A stretch of DNA of 64,000 bases from Bradyrhizobium huanghuaihaiense. Its GTDB lineage: Bacteria; Pseudomonadota; Alphaproteobacteria; Rhizobiales; Xanthobacteraceae. Position 1 is the first letter of the stretch. The number at the start of each line of letters is the position of its first letter. Shown piece by piece: positions 15,051-25,047 of this stretch. Below the pieces are notes generated by a model. It made no database searches and was not told the origin of the DNA. It saw nothing but the letters and a program-made list of their open reading frames with translations. The position numbers and the translations under genes were made by a program. The DNA is taken from the NCBI RefSeq assembly GCF_007830635.1, contig NZ_VLLA01000001.1, forward strand, positions 467,868 to 531,867, read 5' to 3'.

Positions 15051-17600
15051 GTGGACCGGCAGAACTTTGATCCATCCAACGTAACAGCTTGGTCGCAAGT
15101 GCAGCACGACGTCTCGGAAGAGACGCACGCCGGCCAGGCCGGGCAAGAGGGCTTTGAGCAGCACTTGGCCGAGGCGCGCCCGCCTGATCCGGCTCCTGTC
15201 TCTAGGGGGGCGAGCCGGAGCCACCATCCCAATCTCTCTACGGAAGATCGGGACATTATCGACAAGGCGATTGCTCAATATGCAGGTCCGCGAAAACCGA
15301 CAACGGTCTATCAGTATGCTCGAGGACTCCGTCGATTGATAAACGACATCCGCGGTCGTGGCCAATCGACCGATCTAAGGGATCACCAATCCCTGGCCGA
15401 GCACGCCAAAGCTTACTTTCCGTCAGACAATGCTATCGTAACGGGGTTGAACATCCTTCGTGCGTATTATGAGCCGGGCCATGTAGCTTATGGCGCGCGA
15501 CGCGCTGCCCCCTCAGCGGAAGACGCCCTTCTCATAGAGCATCTGACTAATCCCGGCGGACTCAACGAGAGTTCCTTTGGTTTATATCAGAATGCTCTTC
15601 GCCAATTTTCTGACAAACTCAAGGGCAAGGGCCAGACGATATCTGAACTGGATCAGGATTCGCGAGTCGCGTTCGCTCGTAGGTTGCTTCCGACGCACGC
15701 AACTCTCATCTCCGCGTTGGGGACGTTGGGTGACCAGCTCGACGCGAAACAAGTTTCAGGTCCGGGCGGCCCTCGGGAAGCCGGGGGCGATGGTGTCCCG
15801 TCGCCCAGGTCAGGCGGGGTTCCGGCGGAAGTCTGGGGCCTGTTCGATGATGAGGCCGAGGAGCCGCCGGCCGATCCATCGGAACTTGAGCGGCTGGAGC
15901 ATGAGCTTCGCGGGGAAATTCAGGGACGGCTAGGCGACCACCCCGCTCAGCCGCCCTTCTCCGTAGAGCCAGAGGGATTCACGTTTAATCCAGAGTCCCC
16001 TCCTGCGAAAGTTCGCCGATTGCTGGATGATCATTCCGCCCTGCCGCAAGTCTTCGTCAATCCAAACGACCTCAATGCAGACGCTGGCGTGCTGATGCGG
16101 GCTTCCCTCCACGAATTGGAGAGGCAGCCCACAATGCAGCAGAGCGGGCATGAACAACCTGCTGCACCGAGCAGGAGCAGCGTCCTCCCGAGCGGGGACA
16201 ACCGACCGACCAGCTTCGTGATCAACACTGACCGTTACACGGCGTTGTTGGTGCCCGCGGGGATGACCAGGCAGAGCTTCCCGCTCCATCCTCGATCGGA
16301 AAACGCTCCGCAGCCCAGCGCGCCGTCGGGGAATCAAGCCTCGCCAGCACTGCCTTCACGCAGGATGGAGCAAGCCGCGCCGGCGTCCGACCGGGCTGAG
16401 GCGGTGTTCCCAGCGCTCGGCGAGACTTTTGATGCGTCTTTGTCCGCTCCCGAGGACTTCTCCCACGGCACCCAGCCTGCGCCGGGTATGATGCGGTCCA
16501 GGTTGGGCCGCTGGGGTCAGTTTCCGGATGTGGCAGAGCGGGTAAAGACCTACGACATTCGCGGTGAACGCTATACGGCCGTGTTGGGACCGGGAGGGCC
16601 CGATGATGTTCGGCTCATTCACCTGCGGTCTCCCGCTGTCGGCGATACATTCGATGTTTCGTTCGCCGTTCCCAAGGATTTTTCTCATCGCACCCAGCCG
16701 GCGCCCGACATGATGCTGTCCACGTTGGGCAAGTGGGACTTCTTGCCTGTCGCGGAACATCCAATCATGAACTACGAGATTGGCGGCGAACGCTACACGG
16801 CCGTTTTGGGACCGAAAGGACCCAACGACGTTCACCTCATCCATCATCCTCAAGTTGCTGATGAAGCTGCGCCAGCGGCACCGTCAGACGTCTACAACGT
16901 CCTTGATTTGCCGTCCACACCGGAGGAGCTGCCTGATTACGCGAACTATCTGTCGGCGTTCCCGCGCATACACTCCGGTGCCGAGATCGGGGCGTCGGGT
17001 CCGGCGGCCTCATCCCACGACCGTAGCGGGCGGGCTCTCGACCCCATGCAGTGGCTGGGCGACGAGCATATCCAGAGGGACTACGAGCTCCTGACGCAGG
17101 AGTTGCAAATGAATGATCCGAATCTTGCCGCCCGAACGCGGTTCGTCGATCCTCTCATTGCCTTTCGGTTGAGTTGGGGCGCCGAGCGCGACGCGCTCAG
17201 CGCATTGCAGCGCATCGTCTATGATCATGACAATGATGTAGCCGACTTCCTATTCCTGCCAGTGACCGATGCCAGTCCAACCCATCCTAACGGCACCCAT
17301 TGGTCGCTGCTACTCGTAGATCGCTGCACGCGAGGAGTGCCGGTCGCCTATCATTACGATTCCGTCGAGGGACACAATGACGAGCCCGCAGAACGGCTCG
17401 CAGAACGGCTGGGCCTGACTCTGCAGCGAGCCGGAATGGCCCCGCAGCAGAACAGCTATGATTGCGGCGTGTTCGTGGTGGATGGCACACGGGAGCTGGT
17501 TCGACGATTGGCGCAAGGAGAGCGGCCACAAGCCGAGCCGCTGCACCTCGACAACCTCGTCGCCAATCGGCAGGAACTCCGGGACCGGCTTAGGGGTTGA
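15051..17600 (+). CDS. NopD/XopD-like type III effector, C48 SUMO protease
   Basis: The 849-residue protein has a C-terminal ULP1-type cysteine protease domain (about 660-845) with apparent triad H750 (NGTHWSLLLVD), D770 (YHYDSVEGHN) and C805 (QQNSYDCGVFVVDG), plus Gln 799/800 for the oxyanion hole. Known relatives NopD and XopD are secreted by type III systems into plant cells and cleave SUMO conjugates. The N-terminus is Ser/Pro/Gln-rich as in secreted effectors. Two internal repeat families occur: about 63-140 with 155-231, and 457-526 with 531-600. It starts at GTG 15051 behind TGAGG and a tts box. Exact effector name is not assigned; secretion is inferred. Confidence 0.88.
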   Translation: MDRQNFDPSNVTAWSQVQHDVSEETHAGQAGQEGFEQHLAEARPPDPAPVSRGASRSHHPNLSTEDRDIIDKAIAQYAGPRKPTTVYQYARGLRRLINDIRGRGQSTDLRDHQSLAEHAKAYFPSDNAIVTGLNILRAYYEPGHVAYGARRAAPSAEDALLIEHLTNPGGLNESSFGLYQNALRQFSDKLKGKGQTISELDQDSRVAFARRLLPTHATLISALGTLGDQLDAKQVSGPGGPREAGGDGVPSPRSGGVPAEVWGLFDDEAEEPPADPSELERLEHELRGEIQGRLGDHPAQPPFSVEPEGFTFNPESPPAKVRRLLDDHSALPQVFVNPNDLNADAGVLMRASLHELERQPTMQQSGHEQPAAPSRSSVLPSGDNRPTSFVINTDRYTALLVPAGMTRQSFPLHPRSENAPQPSAPSGNQASPALPSRRMEQAAPASDRAEAVFPALGETFDASLSAPEDFSHGTQPAPGMMRSRLGRWGQFPDVAERVKTYDIRGERYTAVLGPGGPDDVRLIHLRSPAVGDTFDVSFAVPKDFSHRTQPAPDMMLSTLGKWDFLPVAEHPIMNYEIGGERYTAVLGPKGPNDVHLIHHPQVADEAAPAAPSDVYNVLDLPSTPEELPDYANYLSAFPRIHSGAEIGASGPAASSHDRSGRALDPMQWLGDEHIQRDYELLTQELQMNDPNLAARTRFVDPLIAFRLSWGAERDALSALQRIVYDHDNDVADFLFLPVTDASPTHPNGTHWSLLLVDRCTRGVPVAYHYDSVEGHNDEPAERLAERLGLTLQRAGMAPQQNSYDCGVFVVDGTRELVRRLAQGERPQAEPLHLDNLVANRQELRDRLRG
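16419..16850 (+). repeat. Tandem 70-residue repeats inside the effector
   Basis: Residues 457-526 and 531-600 of the effector are clear duplicates, sharing DFSH-TQPAP-MM, the block GERYTAVLGP-GP-DV and a final LIH. A partial third relative, NTDRYTALLVPAG, occurs at 392-404. The duplication is also visible at DNA level. Such repeats are common between the secretion region and protease domain of XopD-like effectors. Confidence 0.85.
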
Positions 17601-18171
17601 TGGCGATGCGCCCGTCCGGTAGGCGTGTCGATCTCCAGGGTTTTCGGCGGCGTTTCAGGACCGGCCGCTGTCGCCGCGAGCAAGCGCACGAAATCAGCTG
17701 AATGCAGGAGGACCTGTAAGGGTCGACGCCGTTAAAAAGGCAGTGAAGAGGGTTCACAACGCCGCCAGCGGCTATAAAAGCAAATCGTGCTGTGCGTCGG
17801 GCCGGCGGGTGGTTCCTGGAGAGACCATTCTGCCGGAGTTAGTTCAGCGCGAATCGTGACGAATTATTGCGATCACCTGCAGGGTGCTGCCTGCTACAGC
17901 GCGGAAGACGGCAAATCATGGATGTCCTAGCTAGCACCTTAGTTCCACTGCAACCAAGCGCAATGCCCGAAAAGTTTAGACAGCCGCAAGATAACCGCAG
18001 TGACACAACGTGCGACAGCTAGGGGAAGCACACTGCTTGCGACACGTCGGCGGCGGCTGCGCCCTTTAAGCCGGACATTCGAAATTGGGGGGCCGGGGTC
18101 AACTAAAAAGGGGCCCCAGTGCGCGATAGGGGACCCGCTAGAAAGTCCCGTTTTCCCATTGACGAAACGAC
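17601..18171. other. Right flank of the element, no gene seen
   Basis: The 571 bp between the effector stop and the yifB 3' part contain no supported gene. The last 130 bp hold short inverted motifs: GGGGCC/GGGGCCCC around 18092-18119, and GGGAC-N-GTCCC at 18131-18150. The final bases ...CGACA meet yifB directly. These could be recombinase arm sites or the tip of a decayed IS; I cannot distinguish them. Confidence 0.45.
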
Positions 18172-19074
18172 ATGCTGATGATCGGCGCGCCCGGCGCCGG
18201 CAAGTCGATGCTGGCCGCGCGCCTGCCCTCAATCCTGCCACCGCTGTCGCCGAGCGAGTTGCTCGAGGTCTCGATGATCGCCTCCGTCGCCGGCGAGATC
18301 GAAGGCGGCGCGCTGACATCGCGGCGGCCGTTCCGCTCGCCGCATCATTCCGCCAGCATGGCCGCGCTCACCGGCGGCGGCATGCGCGCCAAACCCGGCG
18401 AGATCTCGCTCGCGCATCAGGGTGTGCTGTTCCTCGACGAGCTGCCGGAGTTCGATCCCCGCGTGCTGGATTCGCTGCGCCAGCCGCTGGAGAACGGCGA
18501 GGTCTCGGTCTCCCGCGCCAATCACCGCGTCACCTACCCTGCACGCTTCATGCTGGTCGCGGCGATGAATCCCTGCCGCTGCGGCAACGCCTTCGAGCCC
18601 GGCTACGCCTGCAAGCGCGGCCGCATCGATCGCTGCACCTCCGACTACCAGTCCCGCATCTCAGGCCCGCTGATGGACCGCATCGATCTGCGCATCGAGG
18701 TGCCGGCCGTGACCGCCGCCGACCTGATCCTGCCACCGCCGGCCGAAGGTTCGGCCGAGGTCGCAGCACGCGTAGCGGCGGCGCGCGACATCCAGCTCGC
18801 GCGTTACACTGATGCGGGCCTGCCCAACATCCGCACCAACGCCGAAGCGCCCGCCTCCGTACTGGAGGAGATCGCGAAGCCCGATGCGCAAGGCGCCAAG
18901 CTGCTGCGCGATGCTGCCGAGACCATGCGGCTGTCGGCGCGGGGCTATCACCGTGTGCTGCGGGTGGCGCGGACGCTCGCCGACCTCGATCACGCCGACA
19001 GGATCGGCCGGTTGCATCTCGCCGAGGCGCTGTCCTACCGCGCACTCGCGGAGGATGTGCGCCAGCTCGCCTGA
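18172..19074 (+). pseudogene. comM: yifB/comM, C-terminal fragment (interrupted gene)
   Basis: The remaining 300 residues of YifB/ComM begin MLMIGAPGAGKSMLAARLPS with an intact Walker A. Walker B (GVLFLDELPEF), the Mg-chelatase core LVAAMNPCRCGN and the C-terminal helical region RGYHRVLRVARTLADL follow. The reading frame joins directly to the left half at 7870. An ATG happens to lie at the junction, so an AAA+ fragment could in principle be translated, but no ribosome-binding site is evident. Total length with the left half, about 515 residues, is normal for the family. Confidence 0.93.
18173..18180. other. Right junction of the inserted element (candidate attR core)
   Basis: TGCTGATG here mirrors TGCTCATG at 7863-7870. 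The single C/G difference means the exchange point lies either within TGCT, giving an original CTG Leu codon, or within ATG, giving CTC. Confidence 0.7.
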
Positions 19075-19186
19075 TCATTCTGCGCATCAACCCCGCGGTA
19101 ACGAGTTTCCTTTACGCTCTGCAAACCATAAGGCCCGACGAGTTTTCCAAAGGGCAGTTCCCCAAGGGCTTGGCGAGTAGAGTGTC

Positions 19187-19654
19187 ATGTTGCGTTTCAA
19201 GATCCTGGCCTCCGTTGTTCCCCTGCTGGCGGCTGCGGTGTTTGCCCGCGGCGAGATCGGATCGGTCTCGCATCCCTGCATCGCCCTCGGCGAAACCTCT
19301 GTCGAGCTGACATCCCTGTTCTGGACAGCCGGCGTCCACGTCGCCTTCACCGACGATCCGGCGCGGGCCACGGTCAGGGTCCAGATCACCGATGACGCGG
19401 ACGCTGCGGACTTCGCGGTGGTGGACGACGGTCTCGGTTCCGAGACGGACTCCTGCCAGGCCAATCCGGCAAACCGCCTCGTCACCATCGCGGCGCAGCC
19501 GGTCGATGGCGGCCCGGTCATCTATCTCTCGACCGACGGCCCCGCCGATTACCGCATCTATGTGCGCTCCAGGACGTTCTCGCAGCGCGAGGCCGCGGCC
19601 CTGATCGTCGGCGCCCATAACGGCCACCGGCCGTTCCAGGCCGCCTCGCTCTGA
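19187..19654 (+). CDS. Secreted hypothetical protein
   Basis: The 155-residue protein has an N-terminal signal-like segment (MLRFKILASVVPLLAAAVFA) and three cysteines. The mature part is rich in Asp/Ala and beta-prone (TVRVQITDDADAADFAVVDDG, DYRIYVRSRTFSQREAAALI). I recognise no domain. It lies between yifB and a hybrid histidine kinase on the same strand. The gap to yifB is 112 bp and the gap to the kinase is about 120 bp, so it may have its own promoter. Confidence 0.7.
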   Translation: MLRFKILASVVPLLAAAVFARGEIGSVSHPCIALGETSVELTSLFWTAGVHVAFTDDPARATVRVQITDDADAADFAVVDDGLGSETDSCQANPANRLVTIAAQPVDGGPVIYLSTDGPADYRIYVRSRTFSQREAAALIVGAHNGHRPFQAASL

Positions 19655-19775
19655 GGCGTTAACACCTCGTCAACCTTGTTTGGAGGCAGAACCTAAGCCT
19701 CAAGCTGTTCGCAAGGTCGGCGCGACATCGTCGCATGCAGCGGCGGTGGGGTTTCGGACAAGAGTCGGGGTGGCG

Positions 19776-22001
19776 ATGGGTCGGACGTTCCGGATCAAGG
19801 TGCGCATGCGCCGCTTCAGGCGGCAGCATCCCCGTATCGCCTTCGCGATCCGCTCCTTCATGATCTTCTCGGCGACGTTCGGCGGCGCCTATGGCTTCAT
19901 CGCCGGCAGCCGGGCCGAGAAGTCCGGCTACGATCCCAACGCCTTTGCGATCGGGGCGAGCTTCCTGTTCGCCCTCGCCTGCCTCGGCCTTGCCACGCTC
20001 AGCATGCGCTTGCGCTTCGTCAACAAGCGGCTGCGCACCCTCGCCGTCCACAACGAGGCGCTGATCGACCGCAATTGGGAGCTGAAGGAAGCCGAGGAGC
20101 GCGCGCGCAGCCTGTTCGAGCAGCAGGGCGATCTGATCGTGCTGCGCGACCATCAGGGCCGCATCACCTTCGCCAACGACGCCTATTGCGCACTCGCCGG
20201 ACAGGCGCGCAGCGCACTGGTCGGCACGCGCTTCGATTTCGACGTGCTGGAGCAGGGCGACAGCGCCCGCGAAAGCAACGGCACGCGCATCCACGACCAG
20301 AAGATCACCACGCCGCTCGGCGCGCGCTGGATCGCCTGGCGCGAAGGTTACGTCCGGCTCGACGCCGGCCAGGCGGCCGAACTGCAGAGCGTGGGACGCG
20401 ACGTCACGGATCGCACCGAGACCGAGCGCGCGCTGTCGGAGGCGCGCGACCAGGCCGATGCCGCCAACCGCGCCAAGTCGCGCTTCCTGGCAATGGCCTC
20501 GCACGAGATCCGCACCCCCCTGAACGGCATCATCGGCATGGGCGGCCTCCTGCTCGACACCCATCTGACGCCGGAGCAGGCGACCTATGCGAGGGCGGTG
20601 AAGACTTCGGGCGAAGCGCTGATGGCGCTGATCGAGGAGCTGCTCGACTATTCCAAGATCGAGGCCGGCAAGCTCGATCTCGAGCAGCGCCCGTTCGCGC
20701 TCTCGACCCTGATCGAGGAGATCACCGAGCTGCTGGCGCCGCGCGCGCAGGCCAAGCAGCTCGAGATTGCCGCCTATGTCGACGAGCGCCTGCCGCTGGA
20801 AGTCGTCGGCGATGCCGCACGACTGCGCCAGGTGCTGCTCAACCTCACCGGCAACGCCATCAAGTTCACCGCTCACGGCGGCGTCGCGCTGATCGTCGAA
20901 CCCGGCATCTGGCCGAACGAGATCAGCTTCCTGGTCCGCGACACCGGCATCGGCATCGCGCCCGAGGCGCAGCAACGCATCTTCCGCGAATTCGAGCAGG
21001 CCGACGAGCGTGTCGCCCGCACCTATGGCGGCACCGGGCTTGGCCTCGCCATCAGCGAGCGCATCGTCAAGCGCATGGGCGGCCGCATCACGCTGACGAG
21101 CGAGCCGGGCAAGGGGGCGACCTTCGAGGTCGCAGTGCCGCTCGCGCCATCGCACGGAAGCGCGGGGCAGACGACGTTCCCGAGCCCTGACCTCACAGGC
21201 AAGTCGATCCTCGTGATCGCCGAGGGCATCGAAGCCTCGCTGATCGCGCGGCGCCTGGAGCGCTGGGGCGCTCAGACCTGCCTGGTGACGGACGCCGCTG
21301 TCGCGGAAGCGCTGCTGCCGGAACGCTCATGGCACGCGGTGCTGGTCGATCGCGCGATCGGTCCCGGCATCGCCGACCGGTTGGGCGAAGCCGCCCGCGC
21401 GCATGCGCCACAACGGCTGGTGCTGCTGACGTCAAGCTCGCGCCATGAAAAGCTCTCGCCGGCCTTCACCGGCTTCCTGGTGAAGCCGCTGCGCGCCGCC
21501 TCGCTCGCCGCACGCCTCACGCTGACGCCGGAGATCCCCTCGCCCGACCTCGCGCCGGAACCGCCGGCTGACTCCACGCGCGCTGCGCCGGCGAAAGGCC
21601 TGTCGATCCTCGTCGCCGAAGACAATGAGATCAACGCGCTGTTGATGCGCTCGTTGCTGACAAAGCTCGGCCACCGCGTCGTCATCGCGGTCCATGGCGA
21701 AGCCGCACTGGAATCCTGGCTGGCCGCTAGCTCGGCCGGCACGCCCTACGATCTCGTCTTGATGGACATCCAGATGCCGCAGCTCGACGGCATCGAGGCG
21801 ACCAAGCGGATCCGCGCCCATGAGGCCACGACCGGCGGCCGGCACACGCCGATCCTGGCGCTGACGGCCAACACGCTGGTGGAGGATCGCTACGCCTGCT
21901 TCGAGGCCGGCATGAACGGGTTTCTGATCAAGCCGCTCGATCGGGACAAGCTCGACGAGGCGCTGGCAGGGCTGGCCGCGTCACGGCATCTGGCGGTGTA
22001 G
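19776..22001 (+). CDS. Membrane-bound hybrid histidine kinase
   Basis: The 741-residue kinase has two predicted transmembrane segments (about 22-44 and 57-77), a coiled linker, a PAS domain (about 110-210, DLIVLRDHQGRITFAN), and HisKA with ASHEIRTPLNGI (H243). The HATPase follows, with NLTGNAIKFT, DTGIGIAP and GGTGLGLAIS. A degenerate receiver comes next, then a complete receiver with AEDNEIN and LVLMDIQMP (phospho-acceptor about D664) and a KPLDRDKL end. The first receiver-like region (about 470-590) lacks the acidic pocket. I use ATG 19776; a TTG at 19680 is an alternative. No partner regulator is adjacent, so its output is unknown. Confidence 0.9.
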   Translation: MGRTFRIKVRMRRFRRQHPRIAFAIRSFMIFSATFGGAYGFIAGSRAEKSGYDPNAFAIGASFLFALACLGLATLSMRLRFVNKRLRTLAVHNEALIDRNWELKEAEERARSLFEQQGDLIVLRDHQGRITFANDAYCALAGQARSALVGTRFDFDVLEQGDSARESNGTRIHDQKITTPLGARWIAWREGYVRLDAGQAAELQSVGRDVTDRTETERALSEARDQADAANRAKSRFLAMASHEIRTPLNGIIGMGGLLLDTHLTPEQATYARAVKTSGEALMALIEELLDYSKIEAGKLDLEQRPFALSTLIEEITELLAPRAQAKQLEIAAYVDERLPLEVVGDAARLRQVLLNLTGNAIKFTAHGGVALIVEPGIWPNEISFLVRDTGIGIAPEAQQRIFREFEQADERVARTYGGTGLGLAISERIVKRMGGRITLTSEPGKGATFEVAVPLAPSHGSAGQTTFPSPDLTGKSILVIAEGIEASLIARRLERWGAQTCLVTDAAVAEALLPERSWHAVLVDRAIGPGIADRLGEAARAHAPQRLVLLTSSSRHEKLSPAFTGFLVKPLRAASLAARLTLTPEIPSPDLAPEPPADSTRAAPAKGLSILVAEDNEINALLMRSLLTKLGHRVVIAVHGEAALESWLAASSAGTPYDLVLMDIQMPQLDGIEATKRIRAHEATTGGRHTPILALTANTLVEDRYACFEAGMNGFLIKPLDRDKLDEALAGLAASRHLAV

Positions 22002-22016
22002 CGGCAATCGACGCTG

Positions 22017-22110
22017 CCGTAGGGTGGGCAAAGCGCAGCGTGCCCACGCATCGTTCGACAGCAGGCACAGAGCGTGGGCACGGCGCTTCGCGCCTTTGCC
22101 CACCCTACGG
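22017..22110. repeat. Inverted repeat pair (GTAGGGTGGGCAAAG type)
   Basis: CCGTAGGGTGGGCAAAGCGC...GCGTGCCCACG is mirrored by CGTGGGCACGGCGC...CTTTGCCCACCCTACGG. The same family occurs at 46615-46702 and 59882-60050. It lies between two convergent genes (kinase and coaA) and could also form a bidirectional terminator-like structure. Confidence 0.85.
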
Positions 22111-22140
22111 CACCGCAGCCTGCAGCTACGGCACCGCGGC

Positions 22141-23097
<957 letters not shown>

Positions 23098-23118
23098 CAA
23101 GCGACCTCTCCACCTCGG

Positions 23119-23445
23119 CTAGTTGCCGCTCTTGCGCGACGCCTTCTCTTCCAACCCTGACATGTTCGTCCGCTTGTCCAGCGCGGCTTCGACTTCTTCC
23201 AGCTTTACGCCGCGAGCCTTGAGCAAGACAAGGAAATGATAGAGCAGATCAGCACTCTCGGCGATCAGATGCGCGCGATCGTTTTCGACTGCTGCGATTA
23301 CGGTTTCGACTGCTTCCTCGCCGAACTTCTTGGCGCAATGCTCGGCGCCCTTGTCCAGCAGCTTGCGGGTATAGGAGGCCTCGCCGCCGGAAGCCGCGCG
23401 GGCGTCGATGGTCTCGGCCAGATCGTGGATCGTGAAACGCGACAT
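23119..23445 (-). CDS. hisE: Phosphoribosyl-ATP pyrophosphatase (HisE)
   Basis: The 108-residue stand-alone HisE hydrolyses phosphoribosyl-ATP to phosphoribosyl-AMP, step two of histidine synthesis. The helical NTP-pyrophosphatase pattern is clear: KKFGEEAVETVIAA with the metal-binding Glu pair, then ESADLLYHFLVLL. In alphaproteobacteria HisE and HisI are usually separate, as here; no hisI is in the window. It lies 78 bp downstream of hisF and 21 bp upstream of coaA. Confidence 0.95.
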   Translation of the reverse strand: MSRFTIHDLAETIDARAASGGEASYTRKLLDKGAEHCAKKFGEEAVETVIAAVENDRAHLIAESADLLYHFLVLLKARGVKLEEVEAALDKRTNMSGLEEKASRKSGN

Positions 23446-23523
23446 CGGACTTACTCAGAAACACATGAAGCCACGGAGGCCATTCCCCGCAGGCTAATGT
23501 AGCATTTTTACGAACGGGAGTCG

Positions 23524-24297
23524 TCAGGCATCGAGGCGCATGGGCAGCCCGCGCCTGGCCATGTGCTCCTTGGCTTCGCGGATGGTGAATTCCCCGAAGT
23601 GGAAGATCGAGGCGGCCAGGACGGCCGTGGCGTGCCCGTCGCGGATACCGTCGACGAGGTGGTCGAGATTGCCGACGCCGCCCGAAGCGATCACGGGAAC
23701 GGGAACGCTGTCGGCGATCGCCCGGGTCAGCGGAATGTCGAAGCCTTGCCGGGTGCCGTCACGGTCCATCGAGGTGAGCAGGATTTCACCGGCGCCGAGC
23801 GAGACCACTTCCTGGGCATATTCGATCGCGTCGATGCCGGTCGAGTTACGGCCACCGTGAGTGAAGATCTCCCAGCGGTCGCCGCCCGGGCGCTTGACCC
23901 GCTTGGCGTCGATCGCGACCACCACGCACTGCTCGCCGAATTTTTCGGCAGCTTCCTTGACGAATTCGCGCCGCGACACCGCGGCGCTGTTGATCGAGAC
24001 CTTGTCCGCGCCGGCGCGCAGCAGCGTCTTGATGTCGTTGACCTCACGCACGCCGCCGCCGACGGTCACGGGCATGAAGCAGGCCTCCGCCGTGCGCCGG
24101 ACCACGTCCAGCATGATGCCGCGGTTCTCATGGGTCGCGGTGATGTCGAGGAAGGTCAGCTCGTCGGCGCCGGCGGCGTCATAGGCGATCGCGGCTTCGA
24201 CGGGATCGCCGGCATCGCGCAGATCGACGAAGTTGACGCCCTTGACGACACGGCCGTCCTTGACGTCGAGGCAGGGGATCACGCGCACCTTGAACAT
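23524..24297 (-). CDS. hisF: Imidazole glycerol phosphate synthase cyclase subunit (HisF)
   Basis: The 257-residue TIM-barrel uses ammonia delivered by HisH to convert PRFAR to imidazole glycerol phosphate and AICAR. The first catalytic Asp is in [14 protein letters not shown], and the second catalytic Asp is in LTSMDRDGT. Phosphate-binding glycines lie in PVTVGGGVR and VIASGGVGN. It starts 3 bp after hisA ends, so the two should be co-translated. Confidence 0.97.
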   Translation of the reverse strand: MFKVRVIPCLDVKDGRVVKGVNFVDLRDAGDPVEAAIAYDAAGADELTFLDITATHENRGIMLDVVRRTAEACFMPVTVGGGVREVNDIKTLLRAGADKVSINSAAVSRREFVKEAAEKFGEQCVVVAIDAKRVKRPGGDRWEIFTHGGRNSTGIDAIEYAQEVVSLGAGEILLTSMDRDGTRQGFDIPLTRAIADSVPVPVIASGGVGNLDHLVDGIRDGHATAVLAASIFHFGEFTIREAKEHMARRGLPMRLDA

Positions 24298-24300
24298 GTG

Positions 24301-25047
24301 TCAGCTCCTGCGCGCGTCGCGGATCAAGGTGAGGGCGGCAGTGGGATCGAGCCGACCATCGTACAGCGCGCGGCCGGCGATCGCGCCGGCGAGCTTTTTC
24401 GCCCGCGGCGTCAGCATCGCCTTGACGTCCTCGATCGAGGCGAGGCCGCCGGAGGCGATCACAGGGATCGAGATCGCGTCGGCGAGCGCGATGGTCGCCT
24501 CGAGATTCAGGCCCTTGAGCAGGCCGTCGCGCGCGATGTCGGTGAAGATGATGGCGGCGACGCCGGCATCTTCAAAGCGCTTTGCGATCTCCAGCACCGT
24601 GACTTGCGAGGTCTCGGCCCAGCCTTCGACCGCGACCTTGCCGTCGCGGGCATCGAGGCCGACGGCAACGCGGCCGGGGAATTTCTTCGCGGCAGACTTC
24701 ACCAGTTCAGGATCGCGCACCGCGGCGGTGCCGATGATGACGCGGGTGATACCCTTGTCGAGCCAGGCTTCGACGGTCTTGAGATCGCGAATGCCGCCGC
24801 CGAGTTGCACTGGGATCTTGATCGTCTTCAGCATCGCCTCGACGGCCTCGGCGTTCACCGGCTTGCCGGCAAAGGCGCCGTCGAGGTCGACGACGTGGAG
24901 ATATTCAAAGCCCTGGTCGGCAAAGCTCTGCGCCTGGGCCGCGGGATTGAGGTTGAAAACGGTCGCGCGCGCCATGTCGCCTTGCTCGAGGCGCACGCAT
25001 TGGCCGTTCTTGAGGTCGATCGCAGGAAAGAGAATCACGGTTTCCAT
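24301..25047 (-). CDS. hisA: ProFAR isomerase (HisA)
   Basis: The 248-residue TIM-barrel isomerase opens the ribose ring of ProFAR. It has the paired half-barrel layout typical of HisA/His[20 protein letters not shown] with the catalytic Asp, [18 protein letters not shown] with the second catalytic Asp, and [10 protein letters not shown]. The start overlaps the 3' end of hisH by 13 bp and hisF follows after 3 bp, which shows tight operon packing. Confidence 0.97.
   Translation of the reverse strand: METVILFPAIDLKNGQCVRLEQGDMARATVFNLNPAAQAQSFADQGFEYLHVVDLDGAFAGKPVNAEAVEAMLKTIKIPVQLGGGIRDLKTVEAWLDKGITRVIIGTAAVRDPELVKSAAKKFPGRVAVGLDARDGKVAVEGWAETSQVTVLEIAKRFEDAGVAAIIFTDIARDGLLKGLNLEATIALADAISIPVIASGGLASIEDVKAMLTPRAKKLAGAIAGRALYDGRLDPTAALTLIRDARRS

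Larger units (their letters stand above)
7871..18171. mobile_element. Integrated genetic element of about 10.3 kb inside yifB/comM
   Basis: The insert separates two halves of one gene that join perfectly in frame. It carries, in order, a small ORF, a broken large serine recombinase, a ParB-fold protein, an AIPR-family protein on the minus strand, an IS1380-family element next to an older IS remnant, and a tts-box type III effector. Codon use and GC of the minus-strand AIPR gene look lower than in flanking core genes. comM is a known insertion hotspot for resistance islands in Acinetobacter, which makes this location notable, although those islands use different recombinases. Confidence 0.88.
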
